From NCBI GenBank assembly GCA_035500775.1, contig DATJWY010000277.1, positions 1 to 10,443 on the forward strand: a stretch of DNA of 10,443 nt. Direction: 5' to 3'. This document shows positions 1 through 6,990 of the stretch, one piece after another. The DNA is from DATJWY01 sp035500775 (lineage in GTDB: Bacteria > Pseudomonadota > Alphaproteobacteria > Acetobacterales > Acetobacteraceae). The notes beneath the pieces were generated by a model, which saw nothing but the letters and a program-made list of their open reading frames with translations, was not told where the DNA came from and did not search any database. Every line of letters starts with the position of its first letter. Position 1 is the first letter of the stretch. Position numbers and translations under genes: made by a program.

Positions 1-1
1 C

Positions 2-58
2 ATCGGCGAGAACCCGCCGGGTCAGAATTTCGACCTGAGCTCGATCGTGCAGATCTGA
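2..58 (+). CDS. 3' end of an unidentified protein (partial)
   Basis: An open frame enters from the left edge and ends at a TGA at 56-58. Its 18 visible residues finish in NFDLSSIVQI. The truB-rpsO-pnp order would lead one to expect rbfA upstream, but this tail does not resemble the RbfA C-termini I know, so I give no name. A second plus-strand frame (from base 1) is also open through this stretch, but it runs into the repeat spacer and looks non-coding. The partial gene is separated from truB by about 270 bp that includes a repeat element, so it may not be co-transcribed with truB. Coding status is inferred only from an open frame with plausible composition. Confidence 0.4.
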   Translation: MGENPPGQNFDLSSIVQI

Positions 59-81
59 CCGTCCGGGACCGCAGGGAAGCT

Positions 82-246
82 GCGGGGCTCTGCCCCGCGC
101 CCCGTCACGCGCAGGCGTGCCTTCGCACGACGGGGCCTTGATGCAGAGGCCCCAGGCCCCCAAATACGTTATTATATCGAATGAAATAATGGGGTCCGGG
201 GCCGTACGGCCCCGGCGGGGTCCAGGGGCAGCGCCCCTGGCCTTGC
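82..246 (-). repeat. Composite palindromic intergenic repeat, copy A (inverted relative to copy B)
   Basis: A string of hairpin-forming palindromes fills the spacer before truB. They are 82-98 (arms GCGGGGC/GCCCCGC, loop TCT); a 34-bp imperfect stem at 101-134 (outer arms CCCGTC/GACGGG); a GGGGCC/GGCCCC pair near 132-155; a perfect 20-bp palindrome at 196-215 (CCGGGGCCGTACGGCCCCGG); and 222-240 (arms CCAGGGGC/GCCCCTGG, loop AGC). An AT-rich stretch at 162-190 stands out in this GC-rich DNA. Read on the minus strand, the same modules come in the same order as in copy B at 5653-5803. It is therefore one composite element and not unrelated hairpins. No protein is encoded. Role unknown; termination, RNA protection or a non-autonomous mobile repeat are all possible. 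Confidence 0.8.
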
Positions 247-329
247 CTTATGCCCGTGAAAATCCTTGCATCCGGCGTCGCCCGGGGCTAGGCGCATCCC
301 CCTTTCCAGCCCACGCTCCAGGACACTCA

Positions 330-1250
330 ATGCGCCGCAGACGCGGCCGCCCGCTCGACGGGTGGCTCATCATCGACAAGCCTTCGGGTCTCACCAGCAC
401 GGATGTGGTCAACCGCGTTCGCCGCGCCTTCGATGCGCAGAAGGCCGGCCATGGCGGCACGCTCGATCCGCTCGCGACCGGCGTGCTGCCCATCGCCTTC
501 GGCGCCGCCACCAAGACCGTCCCCTATGTCATGGACGGCACCAAGCTCTACCGCTTCACCCTGCGCTTCGGCGAGGCGCGGGACACGGATGACGCGGACG
601 GGCAGGTGACGGAGACGAGCCCGGCGCGGCCGACCGACGAGCAGATCCAGGCCGCGCTCCCCGCCTTCCGCGGCGACATCATGCAGGTGCCGCCCGCCTA
701 TTCGGCGGTGAAGGTGGCCGGCGAGCGCGCCTATGACATGGCGCGCGAGGGCCGCGCCCCGGTGCTGGAGCCGCGCCCGGCGCGGGTGGATCGCTTCGAG
801 CTGGTCGAGCGTGTGGACGCCGACACGGCGGTGTTCGAGGTGCAGTCCGGCAAAGGCGTCTATATGCGCAGCCTGGCGCGCGATCTCGCCGCCGTCTGCG
901 GCACGGTCGGCCACATCACGGTGCTGCGCCGGCTGCGGGTGGGGCCGTTCACCGAAGCCAACGCGATTCCGCTGGACAAAGTGATGCGAGCGGAGGATAC
1001 CCCGCCGACTTCCCCGGACTTCCTGCTTCCCGTCGCGACCGCGCTGGCCGACATCCCGGCACTGGCCCTGACGGAGGCGGAGGCGTTCGGCCTGACGCAT
1101 GGCCAGGCGATCAGCCTGGTCGATCTGATGGGCCGGATACCGGGCACGGCCAACCCCGATGGCGGGTTGGCGCGGGCCATGGCGGGGGGGCGCGTGATCG
1201 GGCTGTGCCGTCTGGAAGACGGCCTGCTGCGGCCCGAACGCATCCTCTGA
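330..1250 (+). CDS. truB: tRNA pseudouridine(55) synthase TruB
   Basis: TruB converts uridine 55 in the T-loop of most elongator tRNAs to pseudouridine in the cytoplasm and also helps tRNA folding. The 306-residue product begins with a short basic stretch, then [13 protein letters not shown], then the catalytic motif [15 protein letters not shown], in which Asp46 is the expected nucleophile. [18 protein letters not shown] near residue 129 and [13 protein letters not shown] near residue 177 are further TruB signatures. The C-terminal part after about residue 230 is the less conserved PUA-like tail. I chose ATG 330 because AGGA at 320-323 lies 6 nt upstream and the family's N-terminus begins about here. 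The frame stays open upstream to 117, but that stretch is translated repeat DNA. rpsO starts 23 bp after the stop, suggesting co-transcription. Confidence 0.97.
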   Translation: MRRRRGRPLDGWLIIDKPSGLTSTDVVNRVRRAFDAQKAGHGGTLDPLATGVLPIAFGAATKTVPYVMDGTKLYRFTLRFGEARDTDDADGQVTETSPARPTDEQIQAALPAFRGDIMQVPPAYSAVKVAGERAYDMAREGRAPVLEPRPARVDRFELVERVDADTAVFEVQSGKGVYMRSLARDLAAVCGTVGHITVLRRLRVGPFTEANAIPLDKVMRAEDTPPTSPDFLLPVATALADIPALALTEAEAFGLTHGQAISLVDLMGRIPGTANPDGGLARAMAGGRVIGLCRLEDGLLRPERIL

Positions 1251-1273
1251 CCCCGAACCCAGGAGTTGCCCTG

Positions 1274-1543
1274 ATGTCGATCACGGCCGAGCGTCGTACG
1301 ACGCTGATCACCGAATACGCCACCGCCGCCGCCGATACCGGCAGCCCGGAAGTGCAGGTCGCCCTGCTCTCCGAGCGGATCAACAACCTGACCGAGCACC
1401 TGAAGACGCACGCGAAGGACTTCCATTCGCGCCGCGGCCTGCTGATGCTGGTCGGCCGCCGCCGCCGGCTGCTGGACTACCTGAAGCGGAAGAGCAAGGC
1501 GCGCTACGACGCGCTGATCGGCCGCCTGAACCTGCGCCGCTGA
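1274..1543 (+). CDS. rpsO: 30S ribosomal protein S15
   Basis: S15 is a primary 16S rRNA-binding protein that organises the central domain of the small subunit and forms an intersubunit bridge. The product is 89 residues, exactly the usual bacterial length. It shows [25 protein letters not shown], written here as the consecutive blocks [11 protein letters not shown] and [14 protein letters not shown], then [20 protein letters not shown] and a C-terminal [12 protein letters not shown], all typical of S15. ATG 1274 is preceded by AGGAG at 1261-1265 with an 8-nt spacer. It lies directly after truB and is followed 10 nt past its stop by a very stable hairpin. That arrangement matches the widespread truB-rpsO-pnp order, in which rpsO is often separated from pnp by an attenuating terminator. 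In other bacteria S15 represses its own mRNA; I could not identify such a site here. Confidence 0.98.
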   Translation: MSITAERRTTLITEYATAAADTGSPEVQVALLSERINNLTEHLKTHAKDFHSRRGLLMLVGRRRRLLDYLKRKSKARYDALIGRLNLRR

Positions 1544-1553
1544 GGCATGCCGG

Positions 1554-1589
1554 GCCGGGGCCGGCGGGGGTGTCCCCGCCGGCCCCGGC
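1554..1589 (+). terminator. Very strong hairpin after rpsO
   Basis: A perfect inverted repeat has 16-bp arms (1554-1569 and 1574-1589) made entirely of G and C, closing a 4-nt GTGT loop. It starts 10 nt after the rpsO stop. The downstream sequence CGCGTTTCGG has only three Ts, so classical intrinsic termination would be weak. It may act as a partial terminator between rpsO and pnp, or as a 3'-end stabiliser that blocks exonucleases. Confidence 0.75.
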
Positions 1590-1899
1590 GCGTTTCGGGG
1601 GGGCGAGGCTGTTTCCCCGCTTTCAACGCCGGCTTTCAGCCTTACATAGAGCGATAAGCACGACCCCGCATCCGCCATGGTGGCGACGCGGGACATTCAC
1701 GCCGCAAGGCGGATGAAGACCGGCCGATCCGGCAGTCCTCGTTTCGTGGACGGACCCGCGACGGCGTTTCAGGCCACATGGTTCCTGGCTGCGCCGATTG
1801 CAGCCCTTCCATGCCGCCCGAGACGCCGCCCCCGCCCGAATACCAGGTTTCGGATCGCCGCTTTCGCCCCCGCCCGAGCGGCCGACGAAGGAAGACGCG
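1590..1899 (+). promoter_or_regulatory. Long pnp leader with no credible gene
   Basis: About 310 bases separate the rpsO hairpin from the pnp start. I see no convincing small gene: the open frames here run into pnp in the wrong frame or lack a ribosome binding site. In many bacteria pnp has its own promoter and a leader cleaved by RNase III, after which PNPase represses its own mRNA, so the length fits a regulatory leader. Visible elements are a poor promoter-like pair (TTTCAA at 1621-1626 and TACATA at 1643-1648, 16 nt apart) and a small stem with a GCAA tetraloop at 1700-1711. The pnp ribosome binding site AAGGA is at 1888-1892. The regulatory role is inferred from family knowledge; I did not find a long RNase III-type duplex by eye. 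Confidence 0.4.
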
Positions 1900-4059
1900 A
1901 TGTTCAACTACTTCCGCAAGGAACTCGAATGGGGCGGGCGCAAGCTCGTTCTCGAAACCGGCAAGATGGCCCGCCAGGCCGACGGCGCCGTGCTCGTGAG
2001 CTATGGCGACACCATCATCCTCTGCACCGCGGTCGGCGCCAAGTCGGTCAAGCCGGGGCAGGATTTCTTCCCGCTGACGGTGAACTACCAGGAGAAGGCG
2101 TTCGCCGCCGGCAAGATCCCGGGCGGGTTCTTCAAGCGCGAGGGCCGTCCCTCCGAGTTCGAGATCCTGACCAGCCGCCTGATCGACCGTCCCATCCGCC
2201 CGCTCTTCCCGGAGAATTTCCGGAACGAGGTGCAGGTCGTGGCCACGGTGCTGAGCCATGACATGGAGAACAGCCCCGACATCCCGGCGATGATCGGCTG
2301 CTCGGCGGCGCTGACCCTCTCCGGCATCCCGTTCTTCGGCCCGGTGGCCGCCGCCCGCGTCGGCTTTATCGGCGGCGAATACGTGCTGAACCCGACCCGC
2401 GAGCAGCAGAAGGACGCGCGGCTCGACCTCGTGCTCGCCGGCACCGCCGAGGGCGTGCTGATGGTCGAGAGCGAGGCGAGCGAGCTGTCCGAGGACGTGA
2501 TGCTCGGCGCCGTCACCTTCGGCCATACGGCGTTCCAGCCGGTGATCCAGGCGATCATCGAGCTGGCCGAGGTCGCGGCGAAGGACCCCTGGACCCTGCC
2601 CGAGCCGACCGAGGCCGAGCGGGCGCTGCGTCACCGTGCCTATGAGCTCGGCCGCGCCCCGATCGCCGAGGGATATCAGGAGCGGGTGAAGCAGGCGCGC
2701 TACGAGAAGGTCGGCGCGGCCAAGAAGGCGGTGCTGGCGAAGCTCGTCGAGGAAGGGCTGGAGGCCGAGGCCGCCAAGCCAATGCTGAAGGATCTGGAGG
2801 CGGACATCGTCCGCAACACCATCCTCGACACCGGCATCCGCATCGACGGCCGCGATACCAGGACGGTCCGCCCGATCGTCGCCGAGGTCGGCGTGCTGCC
2901 CCGCGCGCATGGCTCGGCGCTGTTCACCCGCGGCGAGACGCAGGCGCTCTGCGTCGCGACCCTCGGCACTGGCCAGGACGAGCAGGTGATCGACGCGCTG
3001 GAAGGCGAGCACCGCCAGCATTTCCTGCTGCACTACAACTTCCCGCCCTTCTCGGTGGGCGAGGCCGGCCGCATGGGCAGCCCGGGCCGGCGTGAGATCG
3101 GCCACGGCAAGCTCGCCTGGCGCGCCATCCACCCGCTGCTGCCGGTGAAGGAAGAGTTCCCGTACACGCTCCGCGTGGTCAGCGAGATCCTGGAGAGCAA
3201 CGGCTCCTCCTCGATGGCGACGGTGTGCGGCACCTCGCTCGCGCTGATGGATGCGGGCGTGCCGCTGAGCCGTCCGGTCGCGGGCATCGCCATGGGGCTG
3301 ATCAAGGAGGATCGCGGCTTCGCGGTGCTCTCCGACATCCTCGGCGACGAGGACCATCTCGGCGACATGGACTTCAAGGTGGCCGGCACCGAGCAGGGCA
3401 TCACCAGCCTGCAGATGGACATCAAGATCACCTCGATCACGCCCGAGATCATGAAGATCGCGCTGGAGCAGGCGCGCGAGGGGCGGATGCACATCCTCGG
3501 CGAGATGGCCAAGGCGCTGACCGGTGCCCGCACCGGCGTCGCCGCCACGGCGCCGCGCATCACCGTCATCAACGTGCCGAAGGAGAAGATCCGCGAGGTG
3601 ATCGGCACGGGTGGCAAGGTGATCCGCGAGATCGTCGAGCAGACCGGCGCCAAGATCGACATCGAGGATGACGGCACGATCAAGATCGCGTCCGCCAGCG
3701 AGGAAGCGTCGCAGCGCGCCATCGACTGGATCCGCGGCATCGTGGCCGAGCCGGAGATCGGCGTGATCTATACCGGCAAGGTGGTGAAGACTGCCGATTT
3801 CGGCGCCTTCGTGAATTTCCTCGGCTCCCGCGACGGCCTCGTGCACATCAGCGAGCTGACGCAGGGCCGGGTGAACAAGACCAGCGACGTCATCAATGTC
3901 GGCGACGTGGTGAAGGTGAAGGTGCTCGGCTTCGATGATCGCGGTAAAGTGAAGCTCTCGATGCGCGTCGTCGATCAGGCGACCGGCGAGGATATCACCG
4001 ACAAGGTTGGTCCGAAGGGCGGCCGCCGTGAGCGCGACGAGGGGCAGGACGCGGGCTGA
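1900..4059 (+). CDS. pnp: Polyribonucleotide nucleotidyltransferase (PNPase)
   Basis: PNPase is a trimeric 3'-to-5' phosphorolytic exoribonuclease central to mRNA decay and RNA quality control; it can also add tails. The 719-residue product has the full domain order: first RNase PH core (about 12-140), helical linker (about 145-235), second RNase PH core (about 320-460, continuing to 500), KH domain (about 550-612) and S1 domain (about 622-690). The catalytic block [15 protein letters not shown] carries Asp485, Asp491 and Lys493, matching the E. coli Asp486/Asp492/Lys494 set. The KH loop GTGG is at residues 569-572, and the S1 domain contains [24 protein letters not shown] 1900 has AAGGA 7 nt upstream and gives the classic [16 protein letters not shown] start. 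Upstream in-frame codons to 1798 are leader. The gene looks intact. Confidence 0.98.
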   Translation: MFNYFRKELEWGGRKLVLETGKMARQADGAVLVSYGDTIILCTAVGAKSVKPGQDFFPLTVNYQEKAFAAGKIPGGFFKREGRPSEFEILTSRLIDRPIRPLFPENFRNEVQVVATVLSHDMENSPDIPAMIGCSAALTLSGIPFFGPVAAARVGFIGGEYVLNPTREQQKDARLDLVLAGTAEGVLMVESEASELSEDVMLGAVTFGHTAFQPVIQAIIELAEVAAKDPWTLPEPTEAERALRHRAYELGRAPIAEGYQERVKQARYEKVGAAKKAVLAKLVEEGLEAEAAKPMLKDLEADIVRNTILDTGIRIDGRDTRTVRPIVAEVGVLPRAHGSALFTRGETQALCVATLGTGQDEQVIDALEGEHRQHFLLHYNFPPFSVGEAGRMGSPGRREIGHGKLAWRAIHPLLPVKEEFPYTLRVVSEILESNGSSSMATVCGTSLALMDAGVPLSRPVAGIAMGLIKEDRGFAVLSDILGDEDHLGDMDFKVAGTEQGITSLQMDIKITSITPEIMKIALEQAREGRMHILGEMAKALTGARTGVAATAPRITVINVPKEKIREVIGTGGKVIREIVEQTGAKIDIEDDGTIKIASASEEASQRAIDWIRGIVAEPEIGVIYTGKVVKTADFGAFVNFLGSRDGLVHISELTQGRVNKTSDVINVGDVVKVKVLGFDDRGKVKLSMRVVDQATGEDITDKVGPKGGRRERDEGQDAG

Positions 4060-4066
4060 CACGGAA

Positions 4067-4085
4067 GGGGGGCCTTGAGCCCCCC
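4067..4085 (+). terminator. Candidate terminator hairpin after pnp
   Basis: Seven-base arms GGGGGGC (4067-4073) and GCCCCCC (4079-4085) enclose a CTTGA loop, beginning 7 nt after the pnp stop. No T-run follows (GATCGGTATC), so it may stabilise the 3' end and not terminate fully. Confidence 0.5.
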
Positions 4086-4147
4086 GATCGGTATCCCGTA
4101 AGTAACCTGCTTGCGGCGCCCCGGACGTTCATTGGGGCTCGGGAGGG

Positions 4148-4188
4148 CGGAGCGCATCGGGGTTCCGCCGCTCCGTGGGGCGGCGGAA
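4148..4188 (+). promoter_or_regulatory. Overlapping, mutually exclusive hairpins in the leader of the NMO-like gene
   Basis: Two stems compete for the same bases. One pairs CGGAGCG (4148-4154) with CGCTCCG (4169-4175). The other pairs TTCCGCCG (4163-4170) with CGGCGGAA (4181-4188). The second stem ends 29 nt before the ribosome binding site of the downstream gene. The pairings are exact, but a switch role is only a suggestion, since GC-rich DNA yields such stems by chance. Confidence 0.3.
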
Positions 4189-4227
4189 AGTCCGCGGGGA
4201 ATGTCCGCGCGGCAACCAGGAATACAG

Positions 4228-5640
4228 ATGAAAGCAATCAACGCGGTCAGGATGGGTGGGGTAGAGGTTCTGCCGTTGGTGGAAGGCGGCAAGGGCGTCG
4301 CCATCTCCAACGGCATTTCCTCGGGTCATTGGGCGGCGGCCGGCGGGGCCGGCACGTTCAGCGGCGTCAACCCCGATAGCTACGACGAGAATGGCCGCGT
4401 GATCCCGCAGGTCTATCACGGTCGTACCCGGCGGGACCGGCACGAGGAACTCGTTGCCTACGGGATTCGCGGCGGCATCGCCCAGGCGCAGCGGGCGCAT
4501 GAGCTGTCCGGCGGACGCGGCCGCATCCATGCCAACATCCTCTGGGAGATGGGCGGGGCGGAGCGGGTGATCACCGGCGTGCTGGAAGGCGCGCGCGGCC
4601 TGATCCATGGCCTGACCTGCGGCGCGGGCATGCCGTACCGGCTCTCCGAGATCGCCGCGCGGTTCAACGTTCATTACTACCCGATCGTCTCCTCGGCGCG
4701 CGCCTTCACCGCGCTGTGGAAGCGGGCCTATCACAAGGCGGCGTCGCTGCTCGGCGGCGTGGTCTATGAGGATCCGTGGCTCGCCGGCGGGCATAACGGG
4801 CTCTCCAACAGCGAGGACCCGGAGAAGCCTGAGGCGCCCTTCGCGCGTGTGCTCGCGCTGCGCCAGCAGATGCGCAGCTTTGGCCTCGGCGACACGCCGA
4901 TCATCATGGCCGGCGGCGTCTGGTGGCTGGAGGAGTGGGAGGACTGGCTGGATAATCCGGATCTTGGTCCGATCGCCTTCCAGTTTGGCACCCGCCCGCT
5001 GCTGACGCAGGAAAGCCCGATCAGCGACGCCTGGAAGCAGCGCCTGATGACGCTGAAGGAAGGGGACGTGTTCCTCAACCGCTTCAGCCCCACCGGCTTC
5101 TATTCCAGCGCGGTGAACAACGCGTTCATCCAGGAACTGCGCGCGCGCAACGAGCGGCAGGTGGCCTACAGCACCGAGCCGGTCGGCGAGCACGTCGCCG
5201 AATACGGCGTTGGCCCGCGCCGCCGCGCCGCGTTCCTGACGCCCTCCGATCTCGAGCATGTCCGGGGCTGGGAGGCGCAGGGCTTCACCGAGGCGCTGCG
5301 CACGCCGGACAACACGCTGGTCTTCGTGACGCCGGAAAAGGCGCGGGAGATCACCCAGGACCAGATCGATTGCATGGGCTGCCTCAGCCAGTGCCGCTTC
5401 TCCAACTGGAGCCAGCACGAGCCGGAGTTCAGCAACGGCAAGAAGGCGGACCCGCGCAGCTTCTGCATCCAGAAGACGCTCCAGGCCATCGCGCATGACC
5501 GCGACGATCCGATGGCCGTGGAGAACAACCTGATGTTCAGCGGCCACAATGCCTACCGGTTCGGGACCGACCCGTTCTACTCCAACGGGTTCATCCCGAC
5601 GGTGAAGCAACTGGTCGAGCGGATCATGACCGGGCGCTGA
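4228..5640 (+). CDS. Nitronate monooxygenase / 2-nitropropane dioxygenase-like flavoprotein with Cys-rich C-terminal extension
   Basis: Family members are FMN-dependent TIM-barrel oxidoreductases that oxidise propionate 3-nitronate and related nitronates; some relatives are enoyl-ACP reductases (FabK). The 470-residue product has an N-terminal AISNGISSGHW...GGAGTFSGV loop (about residues 25-46), AGGHNG with His189 at the position of the family's active-site His, IIMAGGVWW (about 225-233) and QFGTRPLLT (252-260), which fits the FMN phosphate-binding end of the barrel. It is about 100 residues longer than typical NMOs. The extra C-terminal part contains Cys382, Cys385, Cys389 and Cys413 (C-x2-C-x3-C-x23-C), which look like Fe-S or zinc ligands. 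ATG 4228 is preceded by AGGAA at 4218-4222; the longer frame from 4111 lies in the leader. It is 168 bp from pnp and probably a separate unit. The substrate is unknown. Confidence 0.85.
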   Translation: MKAINAVRMGGVEVLPLVEGGKGVAISNGISSGHWAAAGGAGTFSGVNPDSYDENGRVIPQVYHGRTRRDRHEELVAYGIRGGIAQAQRAHELSGGRGRIHANILWEMGGAERVITGVLEGARGLIHGLTCGAGMPYRLSEIAARFNVHYYPIVSSARAFTALWKRAYHKAASLLGGVVYEDPWLAGGHNGLSNSEDPEKPEAPFARVLALRQQMRSFGLGDTPIIMAGGVWWLEEWEDWLDNPDLGPIAFQFGTRPLLTQESPISDAWKQRLMTLKEGDVFLNRFSPTGFYSSAVNNAFIQELRARNERQVAYSTEPVGEHVAEYGVGPRRRAAFLTPSDLEHVRGWEAQGFTEALRTPDNTLVFVTPEKAREITQDQIDCMGCLSQCRFSNWSQHEPEFSNGKKADPRSFCIQKTLQAIAHDRDDPMAVENNLMFSGHNAYRFGTDPFYSNGFIPTVKQLVERIMTGR

Positions 5641-5652
5641 GGCGCCGGCTGT

Positions 5653-5678
5653 GAAAAGGCCAGGGGCTCCGCCCCTGG
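5653..5678 (-). terminator. Terminator on the minus strand for the aminotransferase gene
   Basis: Read on the minus strand, the hairpin at 5678-5660 (8-bp arms, 3-nt loop) is followed by CC and TTTT (from AAAA at 5654-5657). It is the left end of repeat copy B, about 150 bp beyond the aminotransferase stop, and mirrors the plus-strand terminator at the other end. Confidence 0.6.
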
Positions 5679-5779
5679 ACCCCGCCAAAGGCTAAGCCTT
5701 TGGAATCCGTTACTTAAGTGTTCGGGGGGCTGGGGCCTCAAGGCCCCGTCGTGCGCAGGCACGCCTTCGCGTGACGGGT

Positions 5780-5803
5780 CCAGGGCAGAGCCCTGGCCTT
5801 TTT
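5780..5803 (+). terminator. Intrinsic terminator of the NMO-like gene
   Basis: Arms CCAGGGC (5780-5786) and GCCCTGG (5790-5796) with an AGA loop are followed by CC and five Ts (5799-5803), a standard intrinsic terminator. It forms the right end of repeat copy B, 140 bp after the stop of the plus-strand gene. Confidence 0.75.
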
Positions 5804-5826
5804 CTCAATCGGCCGCGCTTCGGGCC

Positions 5827-6990
5827 CTACAGCGCCCCGGCCAGAGGCGCGACGAGCCTGGCCAGCCGCTCGTAATCGGCCAGGGTGTTGTAGGCCTGGG
5901 CGGAGATGCGCAGCCACAGTGCCGGGCCGATCGGGAACACCGGCGCGTCCGTCCCGAGTTCCAGCAATTGCGCGCGCAGGGCGAGCGCCTGGGCCGGGCT
6001 CGCGCCGTTGCCGGTCAGGCGGACGACCCCCATCGCTCCCTGCATCTCCGGCATGCGCGCCGTCTCGGTTCCGAGCCAGGCCGCCAGCAGCGCCGCTCCC
6101 TCCGCCGCCAGCGCCGCGTTGCGGGCCATCAGCGCCGCCCCGCCGAGCGCGTGGAAGAAGCGGATCGCCTCGCCCACCGCCAGGAAGGCGGACGGGTCGC
6201 GCGTGCCGGTCCAGTCGAACTCGGCATGGTAGCCCTGGCCGAAACCGTGCGAGATGGCGAGTGGGTGCAGCCCCACCCGCCGCTCCGGCGCGGCCCAGAG
6301 AAAGCCGCAGCCCTTCGGGGCGAACAACCATTTGTGACAGTTGCCGGCGACGTAATCCGCCCCGAGCGCGCCGAGATCGAGCGGCGCCTGCCCCGGCCCC
6401 TGCGCGGCATCGACCAGCACCGGCACCCCGCGTTCCCGGCACAGCGCCACGAGCCGCCCGATTGGCAGCACGAGGCCGCTCGGCGCGGCGATATGGTCGA
6501 GCACGGCGAGGCGGGTGCGCGCGGTGAGTGCCCCGGCGACGGCCTGCTCCACCCCGTCCGCGTCGCCGCCGGGGAAGGGCAGGGCGGCGACCCGCATCCG
6601 CGCCCCGCTGCGGGCGCAGGCATGGGCGATCGCCTGCCGGATGGCGCCGTGGCCATGGTCGAGGCAGAGGATCTCGTCACCGGGCGCGAAAGGGAGGGAG
6701 CGCAGCACGGCGTTCAGCCCGGCGGTGGCGTTCTCCACGAACGCCAGATCCCCCGGCCGCGCGCCGAGGAACCCGGCGAGGGCGGCGCGCGCCGCGGCCA
6801 GGGCGCGCGGCAGGATGCGGGTGAAGAAGGCGGTTGGCTGCTGCTCCATGCACTGGCGCCATTCCGCCTGCGCGATCAGCACCGGCCCCGGCGTGGCGCC
6901 GAACGAGCCGTGATTGACGGTCAGGTAATCCGGGTCGAGCGCCCAGAAGGCACGGAGATCAAAGGCAGGAGGGTCGAAGCTGGACGGCAT
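5827..6990 (-). CDS. Class V PLP-dependent aminotransferase, isopenicillin-N-epimerase-like
   Basis: Class V fold-type I PLP enzymes include cysteine desulfurases, kynureninases and isopenicillin N epimerase (CefD). The 387-residue product matches the CefD-like branch: LTVNHGSFGATPGPVL near residue 23, FVENATAGLNAVLRS (84-98), DHGHGAIRQ (111-119), VLVDAAQGPGQ with the PLP-ring-binding Asp194, and GNCHKWLFAPKG with Lys220 as the expected Schiff-base lysine. DWTGTRDPSAFLA follows. No secretion signal is visible, so it should be cytoplasmic. The substrate cannot be told from sequence; nothing nearby suggests beta-lactam synthesis, so literal epimerase function is unlikely. The minus-strand ATG at 6990-6988 is preceded by GGGAGA about 10 nt upstream, which lies inside the arm of a large inverted repeat. 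The upstream neighbour on the same strand is a peroxiredoxin, 93 bp away. Confidence 0.9.
   Translation of the reverse strand: MPSSFDPPAFDLRAFWALDPDYLTVNHGSFGATPGPVLIAQAEWRQCMEQQPTAFFTRILPRALAAARAALAGFLGARPGDLAFVENATAGLNAVLRSLPFAPGDEILCLDHGHGAIRQAIAHACARSGARMRVAALPFPGGDADGVEQAVAGALTARTRLAVLDHIAAPSGLVLPIGRLVALCRERGVPVLVDAAQGPGQAPLDLGALGADYVAGNCHKWLFAPKGCGFLWAAPERRVGLHPLAISHGFGQGYHAEFDWTGTRDPSAFLAVGEAIRFFHALGGAALMARNAALAAEGAALLAAWLGTETARMPEMQGAMGVVRLTGNGASPAQALALRAQLLELGTDAPVFPIGPALWLRISAQAYNTLADYERLARLVAPLAGAL

Larger units (their letters stand above)
5653..5803 (+). repeat. Composite palindromic intergenic repeat, copy B
   Basis: This is the full-length version of the element. The ends are inverted repeats: AAAAGGCCAGGGGC on the left, GCCCTGGCCTTTTT on the right. 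In between, in order, are hairpin 5660-5678 (arms CCAGGGGC/GCCCCTGG, loop TCC) followed by ACCCCGCC; palindrome 5685-5703 (CCAAAGGC/GCCTTTGG, loop TAA); an A/T-richer spacer 5704-5722; GGGGCC/GGCCCC at 5732-5747; the 34-bp stem at 5745-5778 (CCCGTC/GACGGG outside, GCGCAGGC/GCCTTCGC inside); and hairpin 5780-5796. Copy A carries the same modules in opposite orientation, with several arm sequences changed on both sides so that pairing is kept. It sits between convergent genes and provides a terminator for each strand. Confidence 0.85.

Noticed and set aside
82..246. CRISPR array or tRNA in the repeat-rich spacer
   Set aside because: The palindromes differ from each other, are not regularly spaced direct repeats, and no tRNA cloverleaf or T-loop sequence is present.
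117..329. Upstream extension of TruB by 71 residues
   Set aside because: The extension translates repeat copy A, and ATG 330 has a well-placed AGGA and the family N-terminus.
1798..1899. Upstream extension of PNPase
   Set aside because: ATG 1900 has AAGGA at the right distance and gives the canonical MFNYFRKE start; the extension is leader sequence.
1642..4062. An 806-codon open frame on the minus strand covering the whole of pnp
   Set aside because: Antisense shadow: pnp on the other strand is unmistakable, and the minus frame is rich in His, Asp, Leu and Arg as expected from GC-rich codon bias, with no recognisable domain.
4129..5688. A 519-codon minus-strand frame across the NMO-like gene
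   Set aside because: Shadow frame of a well-supported flavoprotein gene; it runs into repeat copy B at its start.
5827..6990. Beta-lactam biosynthesis role for the isopenicillin-N-epimerase-like gene
   Set aside because: No ACV synthetase, isopenicillin N synthase or related gene is nearby, and the family is broad; only the fold and PLP chemistry are supported.
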